Shown here: one piece after another, positions 56,399 to 64,000 of the stretch
Position numbering within the stretch: the stretch's first letter is position 1
How the letters are laid out: every line of letters begins with the position of its first letter
Assembly (NCBI GenBank): GCA_963989245.1
Contig: OZ022354.1
Coordinates: forward strand, 186,001-250,000
Source: Nansenia antarctica
Taxonomy: Eukaryota; Chordata; Actinopteri; Argentiniformes; Microstomatidae
DNA length: 64,000 bases
Direction: 5' to 3'
Program-made: the position numbers and the translations under genes
Notes under the pieces: generated by a model
The model's input: only the letters and a program-made list of their open reading frames with translations
The model's database searches: none
Told to the model about the DNA's origin: nothing

Positions 56399-56432
56399 TA
56401 TATTCACTACTATATATATATACTATATTCAC

Positions 56433-56482
<50 letters not shown>

Positions 56483-56518
56483 TATATTCACTACTATATA
56501 TATATATACTATATTCAC

Positions 56519-56558
<40 letters not shown>

Positions 56559-56754
56559 TATATTCACTACTATATATATATACTATATTCACTACTATAT
56601 ATATATATATACTATATTCACTACTATATATATATATACTATATTCACTACTATATATATATATATATATACTATATTCACTACTATATATATATACTAT
56701 ATTCACTACTATATATATATATACTATATTCACTACTATATATATATACTATAT

Positions 56755-56799
<45 letters not shown>

Positions 56800-57545
56800 T
56801 ATATTCACTACTATATATATATATATATATACTATATTCACTACTATATATATATATATATATATACTATATTCACTACTATATATATATATATATATAC
56901 TATATTCACTACTATATATATATATATATATATATACTATATTCACTACTATATATATATACTATATTCACTACTATATATATATACTATATTCACTACT
57001 ATATATATATACTATATTCACTACTATATATATATATATACTATATTCACTACTATATATATATATATATATATATACTATATTCACTACTATATATATA
57101 TATACTATATTCACTACTATATATATATATATACTATATTCACTACTATATATATATATATACTATATTCACTACTATATATATATACTATATTCACTAC
57201 TATATATATATATATATACTATATTCACTACTATATATATATATATACTATATTCACTACTATATATATATACTATATTCACTACTATATATATATATAC
57301 TATATTCACTACTATATATATATATATATACTATATTCACTACTATATATATATATATACTATATTCACTACTATATATATATATACTATATTCACTACT
57401 ATATATATACTATATTCACTACTATATATATATATATACTATATTCACTACTATATATATATATATATATACTATATTCACTACTATATATATATATACT
57501 ATATTCACTACTATATATATATATATATACTATATTCACTACTAT
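56163..57545. repeat. (TA)n / CTATATTCACTAC composite array, middle part
   Basis: About 50 blocks of tatattcactac separated by TA runs of about 8 to 40 bp. The long YIYI-type frames over it are artefacts. Confidence 0.98.
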
Positions 57546-57749
57546 TGTTATGAAGGCCCACAATTTAGAGCCAGTTTAGTTTCCCCGAATCAGCCCTATT
57601 TTGCCCCTGTTATTTCCTTTATTATTTTCTATACTATTCCTGTACGTTTCATGAAGGTGTATGTATTGTTATTGTAATGTTTATGTATATGTTTAATGAC
57701 GTGGTATATCCGGGGTGTGTCCGTGATCCGGATGCTAGGTTCGGTGGTG

Positions 57750-57758
57750 TATATATAG
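57750..57758 (+). promoter_or_regulatory. TATA-type core of the BEL LTR promoter
   Basis: tatatatag about 200 bp into the LTR, followed by gcgacggaagtgac; the same in the 3' LTR at 63162-63170. Confidence 0.55.
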
Positions 57759-58302
57759 CGACGGAAGTGACGAGAATCAGAGTGATGAGAGTAACGAGAG
57801 TGAGAAGAAGCAGAGAGAACGAGAAGTCGATCTAAGATGGCGGAGTCAGTAACACGCACACCGTGCTGAAGCTGAAGACCTGAAGAGTGATTATTGAGTT
57901 CACAACTGTGATAGCCCGTTTAGCTGTGTCCCCGTTAGCCAGCCTTGCCAGCAGCCGGCTGCTAACGTTGGACCAAGCGAGACCCAAGCTGGACAGAGCC
58001 GTCGCCTCCACGAGTGGATTGCGACCGACCGCTGACTCCACCGGAGCTTACCGAGGACCCCCGGACCTGAGCCCTTCACACCTCGTCGTGGACTACGAAG
58101 AAGCCCCTTTCCCTTCGAGTTGCTACGTCACCCCCCCCTTTGTCTGCTACCTTCCTCGAAGCACATGCGAGCTCCAACCAGGCCTCAACGCGCTCCTTTC
58201 AGTCCGGGACTCTAAGCCTGTTCAGGCCAGATACTGTGAGTGAGTGAGTGTGTGTGTGGCCGGCGGGGAGGGAGTATATTTGGGATGTGTATAATTTGTA
58301 TA

Positions 58303-58308
58303 AATAAA
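58303..58308 (+). terminator. Polyadenylation signal in the BEL 5' LTR
   Basis: AATAAA followed by tgtgtttgttc, a GU-rich downstream element; it occurs in the 3' LTR at 63716-63721, where it would act. Confidence 0.6.
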
Positions 58309-58541
58309 TGTGTTTGTTCATATGGGATACCGTTACTGTGTGTTTAGTCGTCTGTTAGCTAATGTTAATGCTAATGCTAATGCTAATGCTAATGCTAATG
58401 CTAACGATAGTACTGCTAGTCTAAAGGGTTGCTGGCGCCCCCTGCCTGTATCCTCCTACACTGCCTATTTAGCTCAGAGTTAGTTAGATAACCAGCCCTT
58501 CCTAAATTCTACAGTCCTTTTAGCTACTCCCTGGTTACAAT

Positions 58542-58559
58542 TGGTCCTTCGAGCCGGAT
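58542..58559 (+). promoter_or_regulatory. Primer-binding site, tRNA-Tyr type, copy B
   Basis: tggtccttcgagccggat, two bases after the LTR, complementary to a tRNA-Tyr 3' end; identical to the copy A site. Confidence 0.82.
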
Positions 58560-58577
58560 AGGTTGTGTTGTGATAGC

Positions 58578-61500
58578 ATGGCTGAGCGCAGCCAACCAGA
58601 CAAGACAGTTACCCCCCCTTCTCCGCCCCCTGAGCCAGAGCCACGACCACAGAGAGTCCCGCGGTTGCCTCCGAGGTTACAGGAGTATGAGCTTGAGCTC
58701 GAAAGCTCACTGAGTGGTAGTGAGGAGCGCACTCCACGGGATACAGTGGTCGGAGAGGCCGAGGTGTCCGCCGGCGCGCGGGTGGCTAGCACCGAGACAG
58801 CCATCAAAGAGCACCAGCCTGAGGATGAGATGGCAGAACAGCAGGGTTTTGCCGTAGAAACGGAAGAGCAGGAAGGAGAGGCCCGGTCCGACAGCGCCTG
58901 CGGGCGGAAGAGGGAGGGCCTCAGCCTTCACGATCTGCCTCCCAGTACGGCGCGCTCGAGACCTAGCTCCTGCCATTCAGTGGCTTCCTCCCGGTCCAGG
59001 GTTTCCGTGGGCAGTTCTGCCTCTGGGGCGGATAGCATGCACTCCAGAGGGAGTAGTGCCGCGCTGTCAGAATGTATGCGCCAACAGGCCGAGATGGCGT
59101 TAGAGCGGGAACGCCTCCAGTTCGAGCGTGAACGCCTCCAGATGGAGGGGGCGGAACGCGCGGCGGAGAGGCAGCGCCAGGAGGCGCTAGAACGTGAACG
59201 CCTCCAGATGGAGGGGGCGGAACGCGCGATGGAGAGGCGCGAGCGCCTCCAGATGGAGGGAGCGGAACGTGCGGCGGAGAGACAGCGCCAGGAGGCGTTA
59301 GAGAGGGAACGCATCCAGTTCGAGCGCGAGCGCCTCCAGATGGGGAGAGAGCAACTGCACGCGGAGACGATGGCGGAAGTGATGCAGACCATGCGCGACG
59401 TGTGCATCAGCAGAGCTCCGTCGGCCCGTAGCTCCAGAGCATCATCCGCACGGCCCTCTCGAGTGCCATCTCCTGAACCCCCCGCCGATGGCTCCATGAC
59501 CCCCGCCATGACTGTCCAACTACAGGCCCAGCTGACCACCTTGAAGGAAGAGGACCAGGGACCCGACCGCTACGCGGCCCAGAGGGAGCCAGCGTCGCTG
59601 CCCGGGAGGGGAGCCATTCCCCAAGAGCGTAGCACACCCTTAGGTCCTCCAGTGCACCAAAACGCATGCAGGCCGGACACCCAGACCGTCACTCCAGCCC
59701 CGATCATCCACTACAGGATGTTTCCCCAGGTGGAGGGACCCAAGTTCCCCTTCTTCAAGGACGAGGACAGGAGCCAGTATGTGGAACTACGCATCTGCCT
59801 AGACACGCTCTTGGACGACTCCTGCTCAGAGTCCTACAAATATGCGATTCTCCTTCAGCATGTGAGGAACCCCAGAGCCCACAACATGGTTCTGGCCCAT
59901 GCCTCCGCACCGACACCTTACACCAGAGCGCTCGCCGACTTGGATGCCCGCTACGGTCGTCCCTGGAACCACGCCCTTGCTGAACTGCAAGCCCTCGAAC
60001 AGCAGGCCCCCATCAAGGATGAACGGGCGCTGGATGACTTCGCGCTCCGCGTGCACACCTTGGTTGGAATGCTGAAGACGCAGGGCCCAGCTGGCGCCAG
60101 CGAGATCAACAGCACCTCCAACGTAGAGCGGCTGCTCCGCAAGATCCCACGCTTCCGGCAGGAGAGGTTCCGGCGACAGCAGCGCGTTCGTAACCCCGGG
60201 AAGTTGGGTCTGAGCATGGCTGCCTTCGCGGAGTTCCTACTGGAGGAAGTGCATGACACCAACGTAGACGCCATGGGTTACGCTGAGCCGAAGAAGGAGA
60301 GGGAGAAGGGAGACCGCTGGGACAGGCCGAGCTCGAACAGAGGACGCCCAGTAGGAGTGCTGCACACGGAGGAGGAGCCTCGGAGAGAGAGGAAAGCCCG
60401 ACCTGAGGGAAAGGATTCATCTCAACCCCCTCAAAAGGGACGGAGAGGTCCACCGCCATGTCCGTACTGCACCAGCGAGCACTGGTTCAATGAGTGCAGT
60501 GACTTCAACAACCTGAGTACCGAGGCCAAGCAGAGGTGGCTCGAGGAGAACAAGAGGTGCTGGAACTGTGGGCGCGACCATCTGGCTAAGAACTGCACCT
60601 TGAGGAGAAAGTGCAACCGCTGTGAGGAGGTCCACCTCAACATCCTACACGAGGTCTCCCTCGCCAGGTCCACGGAGGGCACCAGAAGCCCTAGGTCCGG
60701 TCGCGCACCGGAAGAGGAAACCCCTGTCTACTACCTAGACCCAACCCAGAGCAGCGGCTCCAAGGTCCTACTGAAGGTGGTGAAGGTCCGACTTCACCAC
60801 AACAACGCTGTGTACGACACGTACGCCGTTCTAGACGACGGGTCGGAACGGACCATCCTTCTCCAGGAGGCAGTGCGCCAGTTGGGGCTCCAAGGGACTG
60901 AGGAGAAGCTGACTCTGCGCACGATACGTCGCGACCTTAAAGAGGTCACCGGGGCGAGAATCAACTTCTCTATCTCCCCGGCGGGGCGGCCGTCGGACAG
61001 ATATCGGCTTAAGAATGTCTTCACCGCAGACCAGCTAGCGCTCTCCCGCTACGACTACCCCCTGGAGAGATTACGCGCAAGATATTCCCACCTACGGCGA
61101 GTAGACCTACATCCGATAGAAGGAGCGAAGCCAACCCTTCTCATCGGCTCGGACAACGCTGCACTGATCGTGTCGCTCCGTCCTCCGCTGAGAGGACCAC
61201 GAGGCTGCCCGATGGCTGTTAAGACTGCGCTTGGGTGGGCCCTCCAAGGCGCTACCGAGTGGAGAGATAGAGACGGGAGAGCTACGTCATCCCTCCATGT
61301 CCGAACCGAAGAAGCAAACCAACCAACCAGGTCGCACGTTATTGCGGAGTGGCCAAGTCTGGACGCTCACTGTTCAGTCAACATGATGGGACCTCCTGGA
61401 ATGCCGCCTCATTACCCACCGATGGGAATGCCCCCTATGGGGCAGAGGCCCCCCACCATGGCTCCTATGCCCCCGGGTATGATGCCGCACGGCATGATGC

Positions 61501-62930
61501 CACCTATGAGTGGGCCACCAATGGGACAGATGCCGCACGGCATGATGCCACCCATGATGCCCGGGATGATGATGCCCCATCACATGCCAGCTGCAGCGAT
61601 GCAGCCAACAGGACCGCCTGGAGTGGAATCTATTGCTGCCAGTGCACCTGGAACAGTTAGTACCACAAATGGTTCACCACAGGATGACCAACCAAAGAAG
61701 AAGTCTCTGTGGACAGAGCATAAGTCTCTGGATGGGAAGACCTACTTCTACAACACAGAGACTAAACAGTCCTCATGGGAGAAACCAGACGACCTGAAAT
61801 CTCCTGCTGAGCAAATGTTGTCTAAGTGCCCGTGGAAGGAGTACAAGTCTGACACGGGAAAGCCTTACTACTACAACTCCCAGACTAAGGAGTCCCGGTG
61901 GACCAAGCCCAAAGAGCTGGAAGATCTGGAAGCGATGATCAAAGCGGAGGAGAATGGGACGGTAGAAGCTGCAGCTCCTGGCACCGCCCCCGTCCCCACT
62001 CTTCAGGTTGATCCTGCTGCTACCATGGCGACCATGATGGACATGGAGGCCATGGCGGCAACAGCTGTTGCCGAGGAACACCTGCAGGTGGCCATGCACC
62101 CTCACGTGGCCGAGGTCAGCATTGACGCACCCGTCAACTCCGTCGAGGACACGTCAGCCATGGAAGTCTCAGCCAGTACTGTAGACGCCTCCAAGGAGGA
62201 AAGGCCGGAGTTGGCGAAGAAAACGTACAAGTGGAACACAAAAGAGGAGGCCAAGCAGGCCTTCAAAGAGCTTCTGAAGGAGAAGGGTGTTTCATCCAAC
62301 GCGTCATGGGAGCAAGCCATGAAAATGATCATCAACGACCCAAGCTACAGCGCCCTGCTCAAGCTGAGTGAGAAGAAGCAAGCGTTTAATGCCTACAAGG
62401 TGCAGACGGAGGAGGAGGTCAGGATCAAGTACAAGGAGTCTAAAGAGACGTATCAGCGATTCCTGGAGAACCATGACAAGATGTCCTCGACCACCAGATA
62501 CCAGAAAGCAGAGCAGATGTTTGCAGAGCTGGACGTCTGGAGCTGTGTCCCAGAGAGAGACAGGCTTGAGATCTATGAAGACGTCCTCTTTTACCTGGCT
62601 AAGAAGGAGAAGGAACAAGCCAAGCAGCTCAGGAAGAGGACGAGGAGAAGCAGAAGACTCTGGACGAGAGAGAGAGACAACTTGTCCGAAGGTGCCGTGG
62701 TACTGGTGATCGACCAGTCCCTTCCACGCGCCGCCTGGCAGACAGGCAGAGTGACCAAGGTCCTGCCGGGTCCGGATGGAAGGGTGCGGACGGCCATCGT
62801 GGACGTTGGTGGTCGCACTTACACCCGACCTGTGGCACGCCTGATTGAGCTCCCTCAAATTACCAAGGACACTATCACCTCATACCTCACGCTGCTAGAG
62901 CAGCCTAGCCAGTGTGCCTTCCATAGTTAA
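58578..62930 (+). CDS. Gag-protease-PRPF40A-DUF5641 fusion, BEL copy B
   Basis: 1450 codons from the ATG at 58578 (agcATGg, a good initiation context). Order: proline-rich/acidic N-terminus; coiled coil of ALERERLQMEGAERAAERQR-type repeats (about residues 165-275, shorter than copy A); BEL Gag core (about 385-480); zinc knuckles (CPYCTSEHWFNEC, CWNCGRDHLAKNC, CNRCEEVHLNILH; about 628-692); protease (AVLDDGSERTILL, about 749) and LLIGSDN/AVKTALGW (about 854-888). PRPF40A follows from about 918: Met/Pro/Gly-rich segment, WW1 (about 1045), WW2 (about 1085), FF1 (about 1221-1285) and FF2 (about 1286-1350). The DUF5641-like end (GAVVLVIDQSLPRAAWQTG) begins at about 1374. The part normally encoding RT, RNase H and integrase is missing. 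Expression from the LTR is plausible but not shown. Confidence 0.95.
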   Translation: MAERSQPDKTVTPPSPPPEPEPRPQRVPRLPPRLQEYELELESSLSGSEERTPRDTVVGEAEVSAGARVASTETAIKEHQPEDEMAEQQGFAVETEEQEGEARSDSACGRKREGLSLHDLPPSTARSRPSSCHSVASSRSRVSVGSSASGADSMHSRGSSAALSECMRQQAEMALERERLQFERERLQMEGAERAAERQRQEALERERLQMEGAERAMERRERLQMEGAERAAERQRQEALERERIQFERERLQMGREQLHAETMAEVMQTMRDVCISRAPSARSSRASSARPSRVPSPEPPADGSMTPAMTVQLQAQLTTLKEEDQGPDRYAAQREPASLPGRGAIPQERSTPLGPPVHQNACRPDTQTVTPAPIIHYRMFPQVEGPKFPFFKDEDRSQYVELRICLDTLLDDSCSESYKYAILLQHVRNPRAHNMVLAHASAPTPYTRALADLDARYGRPWNHALAELQALEQQAPIKDERALDDFALRVHTLVGMLKTQGPAGASEINSTSNVERLLRKIPRFRQERFRRQQRVRNPGKLGLSMAAFAEFLLEEVHDTNVDAMGYAEPKKEREKGDRWDRPSSNRGRPVGVLHTEEEPRRERKARPEGKDSSQPPQKGRRGPPPCPYCTSEHWFNECSDFNNLSTEAKQRWLEENKRCWNCGRDHLAKNCTLRRKCNRCEEVHLNILHEVSLARSTEGTRSPRSGRAPEEETPVYYLDPTQSSGSKVLLKVVKVRLHHNNAVYDTYAVLDDGSERTILLQEAVRQLGLQGTEEKLTLRTIRRDLKEVTGARINFSISPAGRPSDRYRLKNVFTADQLALSRYDYPLERLRARYSHLRRVDLHPIEGAKPTLLIGSDNAALIVSLRPPLRGPRGCPMAVKTALGWALQGATEWRDRDGRATSSLHVRTEEANQPTRSHVIAEWPSLDAHCSVNMMGPPGMPPHYPPMGMPPMGQRPPTMAPMPPGMMPHGMMPPMSGPPMGQMPHGMMPPMMPGMMMPHHMPAAAMQPTGPPGVESIAASAPGTVSTTNGSPQDDQPKKKSLWTEHKSLDGKTYFYNTETKQSSWEKPDDLKSPAEQMLSKCPWKEYKSDTGKPYYYNSQTKESRWTKPKELEDLEAMIKAEENGTVEAAAPGTAPVPTLQVDPAATMATMMDMEAMAATAVAEEHLQVAMHPHVAEVSIDAPVNSVEDTSAMEVSASTVDASKEERPELAKKTYKWNTKEEAKQAFKELLKEKGVSSNASWEQAMKMIINDPSYSALLKLSEKKQAFNAYKVQTEEEVRIKYKESKETYQRFLENHDKMSSTTRYQKAEQMFAELDVWSCVPERDRLEIYEDVLFYLAKKEKEQAKQLRKRTRRSRRLWTRERDNLSEGAVVLVIDQSLPRAAWQTGRVTKVLPGPDGRVRTAIVDVGGRTYTRPVARLIELPQITKDTITSYLTLLEQPSQCAFHS
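61328..62676 (+). other. PRPF40A: Captured PRPF40A cDNA segment in copy B
   Basis: About 1.35 kb without introns. It starts with a stretch that could be translated 5' UTR (HVIAEWPSLDAHCSVN) before MMGPPGMPPHYPPMG, the usual Met/Pro/Gly-rich N-terminus. Then come WW1 (LWTEHKSLDGKTYFYN, QSSWEKP), WW2 (PWKEYKSDTGKPYYYN, KESRWTKP), the MIKAEENGTVE linker, FF1 (KQAFKELLKEKGVSSNASWE) and FF2 (YQRFLENHDKMSSTTRYQKA, DRLEIYEDVLFYL). FF3 is deleted at aagaggacgagg, and the few following codons are read in a shifted frame before BEL sequence resumes. WW1 and WW2 keep both conserved tryptophans. Confidence 0.93.
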
Positions 62931-62957
62931 ATGAAACCGAGGGTTTCATGGGGCGGC
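62931..62957 (+). promoter_or_regulatory. Hairpin and polypurine tract before the 3' LTR, copy B
   Basis: A perfect 8-bp stem atgaaacc/ggtttcat with a 3-base loop (62931-62949) directly follows the stop codon, then ggggcggc up to the LTR start. Confidence 0.6.
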
Positions 62958-63946
62958 TGTTATGAAGGCCCACAATTTAGAGCCAGTTTAGTTTCCCCGA
63001 ATCAGCCCTATTTTGCCCCTGTTATTTCCTTTATTATTTTCTATACTATTCCTGTACGTTTCATGAAGGTGTATGTATTGTTATTGTAATGTTTATGTAT
63101 ATGTTTAATGACGTGGTATATCCGGGGTGTGTCCGTGACCCGGATGCTAGGTTCGGTGGTGTATATATAGCGACGGAAGTGACGAGAATCAGAGTGATGA
63201 GAGTAACGAGAGTGAGAAGAAGCAGAGAGAACGAGAAGTCGATCTAAGATGGCGGAGTCAGTAACACGCACACCGTGCTGAAGCTGAAGACCTGAAGAGT
63301 GATTATTGAGTTCACAACTGTGATAGCCCGTTTAGCTGTGTCCCCGTTAGCCAGCCTTGCCAGCAGCCGGCTGCTAACGTTGGACCAAGCGAGACCCAAG
63401 CTGGACAGAGCCGTCGCCTCCACGAGTGGATTGCGACCGACCGCTGACTCCACCGGAGCTTACCGAGGACCCCCGGACCTGAGCCCTTCACACCTCGTCG
63501 TGGACTACGAAGAAGCCCCTTTCCCTTCGAGTTGCTACGTCACCCCCCCCCTTTGTCTGCTACCTTCCTCGAAGCACATGCGAGCTCCAACCAGGCCTCA
63601 ACGCGCTCCTTTCAGTCCGGGACTCTAAGCCTGTTCAGGCCAGATACTGTGAGTGAGTGAGTGTGTGTGTGGCCGGCGGGGAGGGAGTATATTTGGGATG
63701 TGTATAATTTGTATAAATAAATGTGTTTGTTCATATGGGATACCGTTACTGTGTGTTTAGTCGTCTGTTAGCTAATGTTAATGCTAATGCTAATGCTAAT
63801 GCTAATGCTAACGATAGTACTGCTAGTCTAAAGGGTTGCTGGCGCCCCCTGCCTGTATCCTCCTACACTGCCTATTTAGCTCAGAGTTAGTTAGATAACC
63901 AGCCCTTCCTAAATTCTACAGTCCTTTTAGCTACTCCCTGGTTACA
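62958..63946 (+). repeat. 3' LTR of BEL copy B
   Basis: 989 bp, almost identical to the 5' LTR; TATA-type core at 63162-63170 and AATAAA at 63716-63721. Confidence 0.96.
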
Positions 63947-64000
63947 ACTATATATATATATATATATATATACTATATTCACTACTATATATATATATAC
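63947..64000. repeat. (TA)n / CTATATTCACTAC composite array, right part
   Basis: The array resumes after the BEL target duplication and runs to the window end. Confidence 0.97.

Larger units (their letters stand above)
57546..58539 (+). repeat. 5' LTR of BEL copy B
   Basis: TGTTATGAAGG...GGTTACA. It contains the TATA-type promoter core, AATAAA and a (GCTAAT)n tract. Confidence 0.96.
57546..63946 (+). mobile_element. BEL/Pao element carrying PRPF40A, copy B, complete
   Basis: Two nearly identical LTRs (994 and 989 bp) and a perfect 5-bp target duplication actat (57541-57545 and 63947-63951) bound it. It has a tRNA-Tyr-type primer-binding site, one open frame of 1450 codons and a purine-rich priming site. 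The LTRs differ by one 6-bp GCTAAT unit, one C in a C-run and about one substitution, indicating recent insertion. It lacks RT, RNase H and integrase, so it must have moved with enzymes supplied in trans. Confidence 0.96.

Noticed and set aside
56126..57677. 500-codon frames rich in YIYI
   Set aside because: Produced by (TA)n runs; no initiation context, no homology and a low-complexity product.
61328..62676. PRPF40A as a resident host gene
   Set aside because: The segment is intronless, partly deleted, in frame with Gag upstream and DUF5641 downstream, bounded by LTRs and present twice in different deleted forms.

Overview
The window reads as non-genic, repeat-dominated DNA of a ray-finned (teleost) fish. 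I base this on the mixture of teleost-type elements: an L2/CR1-like LINE with an esterase ORF1, a Gmr1-like gypsy element with integrase ahead of reverse transcriptase, a chromodomain gypsy, a BEL/Pao element, hAT, piggyBac and Tc1-like non-autonomous elements, tRNA-derived SINEs and very abundant minisatellites. The species cannot be fixed from the sequence. I found no convincing resident host gene; nearly all protein-coding potential belongs to mobile elements.

Layout. Positions 1-8040 hold minisatellites (34-, 36-, 24/29- and 45-bp units) and a 1.85-kb hAT-type element with perfect 8-bp target duplications. Positions 8040-12400 hold a 5'-truncated chromodomain gypsy element on the minus strand and an hAT relic. 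Positions 12400-26900 hold microsatellites and minisatellites, a recent 1.7-kb tandem duplication, SINE and LINE fragments and a piggyBac-type MITE. Positions 26913-44142 are one Gmr1-like element inserted in a 35-bp minisatellite and itself hit by a BEL element (in its 5' LTR), an Academ-like DNA transposon (in its leader) and a 950-bp hAT MITE (in its gag). Positions 44143-50712 hold LINE fragments, MITEs, a 120-bp near-perfect palindrome and a 30-bp minisatellite split by a LINE. Positions 50713-56162 are an apparently full-length L2-type LINE and 57546-63946 a complete BEL element; both sit in a (TA)n / CTATATTCACTAC array.

The most interesting content is the BEL element, present twice (27244-32806 minus, 57546-63946 plus). 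Each copy has one long open frame encoding Gag, zinc knuckles and an aspartic protease. The frame then runs into an intronless piece of the cellular splicing factor gene PRPF40A (WW and FF domains), and ends in the BEL C-terminal DUF5641-like domain. Reverse transcriptase, RNase H and integrase are absent. This looks like a non-autonomous LTR retrotransposon that captured a host splicing-factor cDNA in place of pol and was then mobilised in trans. The two copies carry different internal deletions of the captured gene (one keeps FF1+FF2, the other FF1+FF3), so both derive from a longer captured ancestor, and both stay open through more than 1360 codons. The plus-strand copy has almost identical LTRs and a perfect 5-bp target duplication, so it is young.

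Protein family assignments come from motifs read by eye; no database search was run.
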